A stretch of DNA of 64,000 nucleotides, taken from assembly GCA_002291465.1 (NCBI GenBank), contig CP021238.1, positions 434,001-498,000 on the forward strand, written 5' to 3'. Source of the DNA: Mycobacterium lepraemurium. Its GTDB lineage: Bacteria > Actinomycetota > Actinomycetes > Mycobacteriales > Mycobacteriaceae. A program made the translations under genes and the position numbers. This document shows positions 27,452 to 36,110 of the stretch, piece by piece; the first letter of the stretch is position 1; each line of letters starts with the position of its first letter. The notes under the pieces were generated by a model. That model worked only from the letters and a program-made list of their open reading frames with translations, did not search any database and was not told the origin of the DNA.

Positions 27452-29287
27452 TTAGAAGGCCGCCTCGTCGAGCTCCATGATGTCGTTGTCCAGCGTCTCG
27501 ATGACCCCGCGGGTGCTGGTCAGCATCGGCAGGAAGTTCTTCGCGAAGAACGACGCCACCGCGATCTTGCCCTCGCAGAAGGACCGGTCCTCGCCGCTGG
27601 CGCCGGCGTCCAGCGCCGCCACGGCCACCGCCGCCTGACGCTGCAGCAACCAGCCGATGATCAGGTCACCGACGCTCATCAGGAACCGCACCGAACCCAG
27701 GCCCACCTTGTACAGGCTGGTCACGTCCTCCTGGGCGGCCATCAGGTAGCCGGTCAGCGCGGTCGCCATGCCCTGCACGTCCGCCAGCGCCTTAGCCAGC
27801 AGTTCGCGCTCGGACTTGAGCCGGCCGTTGCCGGACTCGCTGTCGACGAACGTCTGGATCTGCTCGGACACGTGGGCCAGCGCCACACCCTTGTCGCGGA
27901 CGATCTTGCGGAAGAAGAAGTCCTGCGCCTGGATGGCCGTGGTGCCCTCGTAGAGCGAGTCGATCTTGGAGTCGCGGATGTACTGCTCAATCGGGTAGTC
28001 CTGCAGGAAGCCGGAGCCACCGAAGGTCTGCAGGCTCTCGGTGAGCTTGGCGTAGGCCTGCTCGGAGCCGACGCCCTTGACCACCGGCAGCATCAGGTCG
28101 TTGACCTTGATCGCCAGTTCGGCGTCCACCCCGTAGAGCGCCTCGGCGACCGCCGCGTCCTGGTAGGTCGAGGTGAACAGGTACAGCGCGCGCAGACCCT
28201 CGGCGTAGGCCTTCTGGGTCATCAGCGACCGCCGCACGTCCGGGTGGTGCGTGATGGTCACCCGCGGTGCGGTCTTGTCGGTCATCTGGGTCATGTCGGC
28301 GCCCTGGACGCGAGACTTGGCGTACTCCAACGCGTTCAGGTAACCGGTCGACAGGGTCGCGATGGCCTTGGTACCCACCATCATGCGGGCCTGCTCGATG
28401 ACCTCGAACATCTGCGCGATGCCGTTGTGCACCTCGCCGACCAGCCAGCCCTTGGCTGGGACGTCGTGCTGGCCGAAGCTCAGCTCGCAGGTCGCCGACA
28501 CCTTCAGGCCCATCTTGTGCTCGACATTGGTGACGAAGACGCCGTTGCGCTCGCCGAGCTCACCGGTCTCGAAGTCGAACAGGAACTTGGGCACGAAGAA
28601 CAGCGACAGCCCTTTGGTGCCGGGGCCGGCGCCCTCGGGGCGGGCCAGCACCAGGTGGAAGATGTTCTCGAACAGGTCATCGGAGTCCGCCGAGGTGATG
28701 AATCGCTTCACACCGTCGATGTGCCAGGAGCCGTCGTCCTGCTTGACCGCCTTGGTGCGCCCGGCGCCGACGTCGGAACCCGCGTCCGGCTCGGTGAGCA
28801 CCATGGTCGAACCCCAGCCGCGCTCGGCGGCCATGACGGCCCACTTCTTCTGCTCGTCGGTGCCCAGGTGGTAGAGGATGTTGGCGAAGCCCGCGCCGCC
28901 GGCGTACATCCAGACCGCCGGGTTGGCGCCCAGGATGTGCTCGTGCAGCGCCCACAGCAGCGCCTTGGGCATGGCGACGCCGCCGAGGGCCTCGTCGATG
29001 CCTACCTTATCCCACCCGGCCTCGATGACGGCGTGGACGGACTTCTTGAACGATTCCGGCAGCGCCACCGAGTGCGTCTTCGGGTCGAACACCGGCGGGT
29101 TGCGGTCGCCCTCGACGAAGGAGTCGGCGATGGGCCCCTCGGCCAGCCGGCTGATTTCGTTCAACATCTCGCGGGCCGTGTCGGCGTCCAGATCGCTGAA
29201 CTCGCCTTGCCCTAAAGCCTTGTCAACGCCCAGCACTTCGAACAGGTTGAATTCCTGGTCGCGGACGTTGCTCTTGTAGTGGCTCAC
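27452..29287 (-). CDS. fadE5: Acyl-CoA dehydrogenase FadE5
   Basis: Intact 611-residue acyl-CoA dehydrogenase, the Rv0244c homologue, an FAD enzyme with preference for medium to long acyl-CoAs. Conserved parts include [40 protein letters not shown] and the catalytic Glu region [19 protein letters not shown]. The GTG at 29287 ([12 protein letters not shown]) lies behind GGAGGAC and gives exactly the family length. The ORF extends upstream but without similarity. It is convergent with fadA2 and carries the same TTAC-N6-GTAA operator type in its promoter. Confidence 0.93.
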   Translation of the reverse strand: MSHYKSNVRDQEFNLFEVLGVDKALGQGEFSDLDADTAREMLNEISRLAEGPIADSFVEGDRNPPVFDPKTHSVALPESFKKSVHAVIEAGWDKVGIDEALGGVAMPKALLWALHEHILGANPAVWMYAGGAGFANILYHLGTDEQKKWAVMAAERGWGSTMVLTEPDAGSDVGAGRTKAVKQDDGSWHIDGVKRFITSADSDDLFENIFHLVLARPEGAGPGTKGLSLFFVPKFLFDFETGELGERNGVFVTNVEHKMGLKVSATCELSFGQHDVPAKGWLVGEVHNGIAQMFEVIEQARMMVGTKAIATLSTGYLNALEYAKSRVQGADMTQMTDKTAPRVTITHHPDVRRSLMTQKAYAEGLRALYLFTSTYQDAAVAEALYGVDAELAIKVNDLMLPVVKGVGSEQAYAKLTESLQTFGGSGFLQDYPIEQYIRDSKIDSLYEGTTAIQAQDFFFRKIVRDKGVALAHVSEQIQTFVDSESGNGRLKSERELLAKALADVQGMATALTGYLMAAQEDVTSLYKVGLGSVRFLMSVGDLIIGWLLQRQAAVAVAALDAGASGEDRSFCEGKIAVASFFAKNFLPMLTSTRGVIETLDNDIMELDEAAF

Positions 29288-29337
29288 TACGGTCCTCCTC
29301 GTTGAGAATGCCACTTGCGGTTGGGCACTAGGTCTAA

Positions 29338-29353
29338 GTTACCCGCCAGTAAC
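29338..29353 (-). promoter_or_regulatory. fadE5 operator, TTAC-N6-GTAA
   Basis: GTTAC-CCGCCA-GTAAC is a palindrome centred about 58 bases upstream of the fadE5 GTG. The core TTAC-N6-GTAA is identical in form to the one between fabG4 and fadA2 (25705-25718). This suggests one repressor for both transcripts. Confidence 0.55.
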
Positions 29354-29500
29354 AACTTCAAAATATCGTTCGTGCCAGCGGGATGCAAGCCAATGTGAGC
29401 TAGATTTCATTGCCTAATTAACCAACCGGTTGGGCAGACGAGTGTCCACGCCGTGTGCAGCCCATCTACCTGGGGTGACGGTGGGGAGGTGAGCAACGAC

Positions 29501-30526
29501 ATGTGCCCTGTGCCGGGCGTCACCGCGGTGCCCGAGGTGGACCTGCGGGCCGATCCCGACGTGTTGCGGGACGGCCTGCGCGAGGCCGCGCACCGGGTCG
29601 GCTTCTTCTATCTGACCGGCCACGGGGTACCGGCGGACCTGGTGGACCGGGTGCTCGACGCCGCGCGCCGGTTTTTCCGGCTGCCCCAGGCGGACAAGGA
29701 CGCCGTCGCGATGGTGCGCAGCCCCCATTTCCGCGGCTACACCCGGCTGGGCGGTGAGCGGACCCGCGGTGCGGTCGACTGGCGCGAACAGATCGACATC
29801 GGCCCGCAACGCCCGCCGATCGGCCGGCTGGACAAGTCGGACTACCGGTGGCTGCAGGGCCCCAACCAGTGGCCCGCGGCGCTGCCGGGGCTGCCCGGGC
29901 TCATCGAGGAGTGGGACGTCGCGCTCTCCGGGGTGGCCCGCACCTTGCTGCGGCACTGGGCGGCCGCGCTGGGCAGCCCTGCCGACGTGTTCGACGCGGC
30001 GTTCGCCGCCGCGCCGGCCACCCTGATCAAGATCATCCGCTACCCGGGACGCGCGGCCGGCCCGCAGGGCGTGGGCGCGCATCGCGACGCCGGTGTGCTC
30101 ACCCTGCTGCTGGCCGAGCTGGGCAGCCGGGGCCTGCAGGTGCGCCGTGGCGGGCCGAACGGCGACGGCTGGATCGACGTGCCACCGCGGCAGGGTGCGT
30201 TCATCGTCAACATCGGCGAACTGCTGGAGGCGGCGACGCGGGGCTACCTGCGCGCCACCGAGCACCGGGTGAATCTGGCGGGGTCGACGGCAGAGCGGAT
30301 CTCGGTGCCCTACTTCTTCAATCCGCGCCTCGACGCCCGGATACCCGTGCTGTCGCTGCCGCCTGAACTCCGGGCGCGCGGCGGCGAGCGCTGGACCCCG
30401 TCGGAGGATCCGGCCGACCCCATCTTCTCCGTCTACGGCCGCAACGCCTGGAAGAGCCGGCTGCGCTCGCACCCCGATGTCGCCTCGGCGCACGGCTTTT
30501 CGGCACACCACGGCGCAGCGGACTGA
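29501..30526 (+). CDS. Isopenicillin N synthase-like Fe(II)/2-oxoglutarate oxygenase
   Basis: Intact 341-residue cupin-fold dioxygenase. The iron triad is visible: HxD in GVGAHRDAGVLTLLL and the distal His in RATEHRVN. The 2-oxoglutarate-anchoring Arg/Ser are in ERISVPYFFNPR. The N-terminal DIOX_N-type segment reads EAAHRVGFFYLTGHGVP. It hydroxylates or desaturates an unknown small molecule. The ATG at 29501 was chosen with GGGAGG 11 bases upstream; an earlier in-frame start at 29453 exists. It lies between fadE5 and the Rv0245 homologue, where M. tuberculosis has no such gene. Confidence 0.8.
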   Translation: MCPVPGVTAVPEVDLRADPDVLRDGLREAAHRVGFFYLTGHGVPADLVDRVLDAARRFFRLPQADKDAVAMVRSPHFRGYTRLGGERTRGAVDWREQIDIGPQRPPIGRLDKSDYRWLQGPNQWPAALPGLPGLIEEWDVALSGVARTLLRHWAAALGSPADVFDAAFAAAPATLIKIIRYPGRAAGPQGVGAHRDAGVLTLLLAELGSRGLQVRRGGPNGDGWIDVPPRQGAFIVNIGELLEAATRGYLRATEHRVNLAGSTAERISVPYFFNPRLDARIPVLSLPPELRARGGERWTPSEDPADPIFSVYGRNAWKSRLRSHPDVASAHGFSAHHGAAD

Positions 30527-30617
30527 TCCGCGCAGCGCCAGGGCGGCCGCGACGGCGCCATCCGCGCCGGGTAGGGTCACATCCGAAAAATCCCGTGTCC
30601 GGCCTAGGGGCGAATGA

Positions 30618-31112
<495 letters not shown>

Positions 31113-31144
31113 TCTTTCCCTGACTTCCCGGGCCCAGTCCCTGG

Positions 31145-31309
31145 TCAGGGGCGGTGGCTGAGTTCTTCGCGAAAACCCTGGATGCGGTTCTCGAGTTCAG
31201 CGGCGTCACCGTGCCGCCCCTCCTTGCTCGCCAGCTGGGCGCGCACCGACAACTGCCGAATCGCGGTGCGAATGTTGTTGATGCTGGCGGTCTCTCGCAT
31301 CGGCTCCAT
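31145..31309 (-). CDS. Small helical protein, unknown function
   Basis: A 54-residue ORF from ATG 31309, behind AAAGG at a 7-base spacing, is highly charged and predicted helical (NNIRTAIRQLSVRAQLASKE; AAELENRIQGFREELSHRP), possibly a coiled coil. It lies 110 bases after sdhB on the same strand, in the place where M. tuberculosis has Rv0246 on the other strand. I recognise no family. Codon usage is normal for the window. Confidence 0.5.
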   Translation of the reverse strand: MEPMRETASINNIRTAIRQLSVRAQLASKEGRHGDAAELENRIQGFREELSHRP

Positions 31310-31419
31310 GAGATGCCTTTCCGTTCGTGGGTACACGGCCCCCCGCGGGCGGCCCGACAGGATGCCAGGGGGTTACCCGGGGACCGCTACGGCCTAACCC
31401 GGCCGCGCGGCCGGCACGC

Positions 31420-32166
31420 TCAGCGACGGAACAGCTTGTTACCGAGCCACACCACCGGGTCGTATTTGCGGTCGGCGACCCGCTCTTTCATCGGTATCAG
31501 CGCGTTGTCGGTGATCTTGATGTTCTCCGGGCAGACCTCGGTGCAGCACTTGGTGATGTTGCAGTAGCCCAGGCCGTGCTCGTCCTGGGCGTCGTTGCGC
31601 CGGTCGCGGGTGTCCAGCGGGTGCATCTCCAGCTCGGCGATGCGCATCAGGAAGCGCGGGCCGGCGAACGCCTTCTTGTTCTCGTCGTGGTCGCGAATCA
31701 CGTGGCAGACGTTCTGGCACAGGAAGCACTCGATGCACTTGCGGAACTCCTGCGAGCGCTGCACGTCCTCCTGCGCCATCCGGTACTCGCCGGGCTGCAG
31801 GTCCTTGGGCGGCGCGAAAGAGGGGATCTCCCGGGCCTTTTCGTAGTTGAACGAGACGTCGGTAACCAGGTCGCGGATCACCGGGAAGGTCCGCAGCGGC
31901 GTGACGGTGACCACCTCGTCCTCGGCGAAGGTGGACATCCGGGTCATGCACAGCAACCGCGGATAGCCGTTGATCTCCGCCGAGCAGGAGCCGCACTTGC
32001 CGGCCTTGCAGTTCCACCGGACCGCCAGGTCGGGCGTCTGGGTCTGCTGCAGGTGATGGATGATGTCGAGGACGACCTCGCCCTCGTTGACCTCGACCGT
32101 GAAGTCCTGCAACGCACCGTTGGCGTCGTGACCGCGCCACACCCGCATCTTCGCGTTGTAGGTCAT
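31420..32166 (-). CDS. sdhB: Succinate dehydrogenase 1 iron-sulfur subunit
   Basis: Intact 248-residue Rv0247c homologue. The 2Fe-2S ferredoxin motif is WNCKAGKCGSCSAEINGYPR with a further Cys in LLCMTRM. The C-terminal ferredoxin motifs are CIECFLCQNVCHV and CCTEVCPENIK. It passes electrons from the flavoprotein to the membrane subunit and quinone. The ATG at 32166 overlaps the sdhA stop (ATGA), showing coupled translation. Last gene of the sdh operon. Confidence 0.93.
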   Translation of the reverse strand: MTYNAKMRVWRGHDANGALQDFTVEVNEGEVVLDIIHHLQQTQTPDLAVRWNCKAGKCGSCSAEINGYPRLLCMTRMSTFAEDEVVTVTPLRTFPVIRDLVTDVSFNYEKAREIPSFAPPKDLQPGEYRMAQEDVQRSQEFRKCIECFLCQNVCHVIRDHDENKKAFAGPRFLMRIAELEMHPLDTRDRRNDAQDEHGLGYCNITKCCTEVCPENIKITDNALIPMKERVADRKYDPVVWLGNKLFRR

Positions 32167-34103
32167 TTGCTCTCCGTCCCGGGGTCCGTCCTGGGGCCCC
32201 GTCCTGGGTGCCCGGCGAGTTCCTCGTCGGTGTAGTACTTCTCCAGCTCGGCGATGTCGAACAGTTCCAGCAGGTCGGGCCGCATCGGCGTCTGGTCTTT
32301 CTTGCGGATGCTGACGTCGGGAATCACCTCGTCGCCCACGGCCGCCTCGCACACCAGCAGCACCTTGCGCCAGGCCGAGTCCATCGACGGGTGGTCGTCG
32401 CGGGTGTGCCCGCCGCGGCTTTCGGTGCGCTCCAGCGCGGCCTTGGCGACACATTCGCTGACCAGCAGCATGTTGCGCAGGTCGAGGGCCAGGTTCCAGC
32501 CCGGGTTGTACCGGCGCTGCCCGTCCACGTGCAGGTTCTTGAACCGCTCCCGCAGTTTGCCCAGCCGCGCCAGCGCCTCGGAGATCTCGTCGGCGTTGCG
32601 GATGATGCCGACCAGGTCGTTCATCGACTGCTGCAGTTCCAGCTGCAAGGTGTAGGGGTTCTCGGCGGTGCCGCCGGCCGGCGCATCGAACGGGGCCAGC
32701 GCCCGTTTGGCGGCCGCCTCGACGGCGTCGGGGCTGATGGTCGGGTGGCTGCTCAGCGCGCGCACGTAGTCGGCGGCGCCCAGCCCGGCGCGGCGGCCGA
32801 ACACCAGCAGGTCCGACAGCGAGTTGCCGCCCAGCCGGTTGGATCCGTGCATGCCGCCGGAGCACTCGCCGGCCGCGAACAGGCCGGGGACGGTGGCCGC
32901 CCCGGTGTCGGCGTCCACCTCGACGCCGCCCATCACGTAGTGGCAGGTCGGTCCGACCTCCATCAGCTCCTTGGTGATGTCGACCCCGGCCAGCTCCTTG
33001 AACTGGTGGTACATCGACGGCAGCCGGCGGTTGATCTCCGCGGGTGTCAGCCGCGACGCGATGTCGAGGAAGACGCCGCCGTGCGGGCTGCCGCGGCCGG
33101 CCTTGACCTCGGAGTTGATGGCGCGCGCGACCTCGTCGCGCGGCAGCAGGTCGGGAGTGCGGCGGGCCGAGTCGTTGTCCTTGAGCCACTGGTCGGCTTC
33201 TTGTTCGGTCTCGGCGTACTGGCCCTTGAATACCGGGGGGATGTAGTCGAATATGAACCGCTTGCCCTCGGAGTTCTTCAGCACCCCGCCGTCACCGCGG
33301 ACACCCTCGGTGACAAGGATCCCTTTCACACTCGGCGGCCACACCATGCCGGTCGGGTGGAACTGGACGAACTCCATGTTGATCAGCGATGCGCCCGCCC
33401 GCAGCGCCAGGGCGTGCCCATCGCCGGTGTACTCCCAGGAGTTCGAGGTGACCTTGAAAGACTTGCCGATGCCGCCGGTGGCCAGCACCACCGCGGGCGC
33501 CTCGAACAACACGAACTGGCCGCTCTCGCGCCAGTAGCCGAACGCGCCGGCGATCGCGTCACCGTCCTTGAGCAGCTCGGTGATCGTGCACTCGGCGAAC
33601 ACCTTGATGCGCGCCTCGTAGTCGCCGAGTTCGGCGTAATCCTCCTGCTGCAGCGAGACGATCTTCTGCTGCATGGTGCGGATCAGCTCCAGGCCGGTGC
33701 GGTCACCGACGTGCGCCAGCCGCGGGTAGGTGTGTCCACCGAAGTTGCGCTGGCTGATCTTGCCGTCCTTGAGCCGATCGAACAGCGCGCCATAGGTTTC
33801 CAGCTCCCAGACCCTGTCCGGGGCCTCCTTGGCGTGCAGCTCGGCCATGCGCCAGTTGTTGAGGAACTTGCCCCCGCGCATGGTGTCGCCGAAGTGGGTC
33901 TTCCAGTTGTCCTTCGGGTTGGTGTTGCCCATCGAGGCCGCGCAGCCACCCTCGGCCATCACGGTGTGCGCCTTGCCGAACAACGACTTGCACACCACCG
34001 CGACGCGCAGGCTGCGTTCCCGCGCCTCGATGACCGCGCGCAATCCCGCGCCGCCGGCGCCGATGACGACTACGTCGTAGGCATGCCGTTCGACCTCAAC
34101 CAT
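32163..34103 (-). CDS. sdhA: Succinate dehydrogenase 1 flavoprotein subunit
   Basis: Intact 646-residue Rv0248c homologue oxidising succinate to fumarate. The FAD site is VVVIGAGGAGLRAVIEARE. The His that carries FAD covalently is in GKAHTVMAEGGCAA (His46). Active-site motifs HPTGMVWPP and GECSGGMHGSNRLGGNS are present. It is of the Sdh1 type found in mycobacteria, used in aerobic and low-oxygen respiration. The order membrane-flavoprotein-FeS matches M. tuberculosis. Confidence 0.95.
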   Translation of the reverse strand: MVEVERHAYDVVVIGAGGAGLRAVIEARERSLRVAVVCKSLFGKAHTVMAEGGCAASMGNTNPKDNWKTHFGDTMRGGKFLNNWRMAELHAKEAPDRVWELETYGALFDRLKDGKISQRNFGGHTYPRLAHVGDRTGLELIRTMQQKIVSLQQEDYAELGDYEARIKVFAECTITELLKDGDAIAGAFGYWRESGQFVLFEAPAVVLATGGIGKSFKVTSNSWEYTGDGHALALRAGASLINMEFVQFHPTGMVWPPSVKGILVTEGVRGDGGVLKNSEGKRFIFDYIPPVFKGQYAETEQEADQWLKDNDSARRTPDLLPRDEVARAINSEVKAGRGSPHGGVFLDIASRLTPAEINRRLPSMYHQFKELAGVDITKELMEVGPTCHYVMGGVEVDADTGAATVPGLFAAGECSGGMHGSNRLGGNSLSDLLVFGRRAGLGAADYVRALSSHPTISPDAVEAAAKRALAPFDAPAGGTAENPYTLQLELQQSMNDLVGIIRNADEISEALARLGKLRERFKNLHVDGQRRYNPGWNLALDLRNMLLVSECVAKAALERTESRGGHTRDDHPSMDSAWRKVLLVCEAAVGDEVIPDVSIRKKDQTPMRPDLLELFDIAELEKYYTDEELAGHPGRGPRTDPGTESK

Positions 34104-34145
34104 GAAACCTCGCTAGATAATTCTGATTCTTCGTCAAATGGCTTG

Positions 34146-34973
34146 TCAGCCAACAAATCTCAGGTCGGGGATGGTGCCGCTGGCCACTAGGGCTATGTAG
34201 AAATCGGTGAGCATCAGGGTGCCCAGCGTGATCCAGGCGTACAGCTTGTGCCGGGTGTTGATGTGGCTGACCTGGGTCCAGATCCAGTACCGCACAGGGT
34301 GCTTGGAGAAATGCTTGAGCCGGCCACCGGTCACGTGCCGGCAGGAGTGGCAGGACAGCGTGTAGACCCAGAGCATGATGACGTTGCCGAGCAGGATCAG
34401 ATTGCCCAGCCCGAAGCCGAATCCGCCCGGACCGGTGTCGGAGTGGAACGCCACGATCGCGTCGTAGCTGTTGATCACCGAGATGATGAAGGCGATGTAG
34501 AAGAAGTACCGGTGAGTGTTCTGGGTGATCAGCGGGAACCTGGTCTCGCCGGTGTAGTGGACGCGGGGCTCGGCCACCGCGCAGGCCGTCGGCGACTGCC
34601 AGACCGTGCGGTAGTAGGCGCCGCGGTAGTAGTAACAGGTCAGCCGGAACAGCAACAGGAAAGGCAGCGATACCGCCGCGTACGGCAACCACCACACGTC
34701 CGGCAGGAACTGCGGCCAGATGTCGCCGGCCTCACCGCAGCCCTTGCTGACGCACGGCGAGTAGAACGGCGTCAGGTAGTGGTACTTGCCGACGAAGAAG
34801 TGTTTCTGCTGGAAGGACCGTGCCGTCGCATAGATGAGGAACGCGGCGAAGCCCAGATCGATCCGCAGCGGCGACATCCACCACCGGTCGGTGCGCAGGG
34901 TGCGTTGCTCGATGCGGGCACGTGTGGGTGAAAAGACACCGGACGCAGGACGGTTCGCCGTGGGTGCGTTCAT
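34146..34973 (-). CDS. sdhC: Succinate dehydrogenase 1 membrane anchor
   Basis: Intact 275-residue protein (Rv0249c has 273). It has five hydrophobic spans (FAAFLIYATARSF; AAVSLPFLLLFRLTCYYY; YFFYIAFIISVINSY; LILLGNVIMLWVYTLSC; WITLGTLMLTDFYIALVA) and several His residues between them that could ligate haem (SCRHVTGGRLKHFSKHPV). It anchors the complex and forms the quinone site. It is the first gene of the sdhCAB set, after the Rv0250c gene. Confidence 0.88.
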   Translation of the reverse strand: MNAPTANRPASGVFSPTRARIEQRTLRTDRWWMSPLRIDLGFAAFLIYATARSFQQKHFFVGKYHYLTPFYSPCVSKGCGEAGDIWPQFLPDVWWLPYAAVSLPFLLLFRLTCYYYRGAYYRTVWQSPTACAVAEPRVHYTGETRFPLITQNTHRYFFYIAFIISVINSYDAIVAFHSDTGPGGFGFGLGNLILLGNVIMLWVYTLSCHSCRHVTGGRLKHFSKHPVRYWIWTQVSHINTRHKLYAWITLGTLMLTDFYIALVASGTIPDLRFVG

Positions 34974-35066
34974 CTGGTTGTTCCTCTTCGAACGGGCTGT
35001 CTGTCGAAGGGTACACAGATGCGAGCCCCCCTTCTGCGGGGGGCCGGCTGGGGACGCTCGGGTTGT

Positions 35067-35381
35067 TCAGGACCTGTGGTGGCCTCCGACGCCCTCGTCG
35101 TCGACGTCGCGCCAGAATTCGCTGTCGTACTGGGCGGCGGGGATGACGACCTTCTCCCCGGACTGCTGCACGGTGGCGCGGGCCAGGTCCAATTCGGATA
35201 CGTCGGTGTCGAGCAGGTCGACGTCGGACAGGATGCGGTCGGCGTCGATGACGATGCGGCGCATCGCCGGGCTGTTGCCGTAGCGCGCCCGCAGGGAGCT
35301 CATACACCGCCGCAGGCCGCCGATGAGGTCGTGCAGCTCGGCGAATTCGGTCGTGCCCGTGGTGCCCGGCGTGCTAGTCAA
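35067..35381 (-). CDS. Rv0250c homologue, conserved hypothetical
   Basis: A 104-residue protein read from a TTG at 35381 that has GAGGAG five bases upstream. It contains FAELHDLIGGLRRCMSSL and DADRILSDVDLLDTDVSELD, which match the small conserved protein between acr2 and sdhC in mycobacteria. It is helical and acidic with no known function. In this window its frame is also continuous with the heat-shock protein upstream, so a fused product is possible. Confidence 0.7.
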   Translation of the reverse strand: MTSTPGTTGTTEFAELHDLIGGLRRCMSSLRARYGNSPAMRRIVIDADRILSDVDLLDTDVSELDLARATVQQSGEKVVIPAAQYDSEFWRDVDDEGVGGHHRS

Positions 35382-35882
35382 CGGATCTCCTCGAGGAGGG
35401 TTTCGGGTCACAGTACGTCCCCGGTAGTAGCCACGACACGCGCCGGGCGTCAGGCGTTCATCGGCCCCCGCGTTCGGCCGGCAGCATCCGGCGGCCCGGA
35501 CCGTCAGCACCCCAGCGTCGTAGGACGCCGTGATGTCGTCGTCGGTGACGTGGCCCGGCAGCTGGAACGACCGGTGGAACGAGCCGTAGCGGATCTCCCG
35601 CAGCGTGCGGCCGTTCTTCTCCTCCGCGTGCTCGTCGCGGTGCCCGCCGCGGATCACCAGGCGGCCACGGTCCAGCTCCACCTGGACGTCCTGGTCGACG
35701 TCAACGCCGGGCAGCTCGACACGTACGATCGCGTCGTCGCCGTCCTTGACGATCTCGGCCGCGGGCTTGAAAGAGCTGGTCGCGGGCTTGTTCCAGTCCG
35801 CCGCGACGGCGGGGCCGAAGAAGTCGCGCAGCCACCGGTCGGTGTCCCAGGCCGGTCGTGTCCACAATGCGAGGTTGCTCAT
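35067..35882 (-). CDS. hsp: Small heat-shock protein Acr2 (Rv0251c), open through Rv0250c
   Basis: ATG 35882 opens an Hsp20/alpha-crystallin chaperone (RPAWDTDRWLRDFFGPAV; AEIVKDGDDAIVRVELPGVD; REIRYGSFHRSFQLPGHV; DAGVLTVRAAG). In M. tuberculosis this heat- and oxidation-induced protein is 159 residues. Here the crystallin domain ends near 35480 and no stop occurs. The frame continues through a low-similarity linker straight into the Rv0250c protein, giving 271 residues. The usual C-terminal I-x-I motif needed for oligomer assembly is missing. A small indel after the domain is the probable cause. A HspR- and sigma-E/H-like promoter lies upstream. Confidence 0.7.
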   Translation of the reverse strand: MSNLALWTRPAWDTDRWLRDFFGPAVAADWNKPATSSFKPAAEIVKDGDDAIVRVELPGVDVDQDVQVELDRGRLVIRGGHRDEHAEEKNGRTLREIRYGSFHRSFQLPGHVTDDDITASYDAGVLTVRAAGCCRPNAGADERLTPGACRGYYRGRTVTRNPPRGDPLTSTPGTTGTTEFAELHDLIGGLRRCMSSLRARYGNSPAMRRIVIDADRILSDVDLLDTDVSELDLARATVQQSGEKVVIPAAQYDSEFWRDVDDEGVGGHHRS

Positions 35883-35959
35883 GGTGCTTCCCTTCCACTT
35901 CCTTGAGCTTCGTTGTGGGATTCCTGTGACCAGCGCCTAGCCGGCCGGCTACTCCTACA

Positions 35960-35986
35960 AACATGAGTCGACCACGCTTAAGTTCC
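35960..35986 (-). promoter_or_regulatory. Sigma-E/H-like promoter overlapping a HAIR-like site (acr2)
   Basis: On the minus strand GGAAC (35986-35982), 19 bases and GTT (35962-35960) resemble a sigma-E/sigma-H promoter. Overlapping it is CTTAAGC-N7-ACTCATG (35982-35962), 11 of 14 positions of the HspR inverted repeat CTTGAGT-N7-ACTCAAG. In M. tuberculosis acr2 is controlled by HspR, SigE and SigH. The site is about 80 bases from the start codon. Confidence 0.5.
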
Positions 35987-36110
35987 AGCTGGCCGTTCGC
36001 CGGCAGCGAACGACCAATCACAGCTGTTCCTGTGAGTTGTGAGATCTTCGTCATAGGACCGTCACATTGGGCGAAAAAAGACGTAATTTCTCGCCGTTAC
36101 TCTCAAAGCC

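Noticed and set aside
36061..36100. GlnR box upstream of nirB
   Set aside because: GTCAC and GTTAC elements are present, but spacing does not fit the accepted GlnR pattern closely enough to call it.
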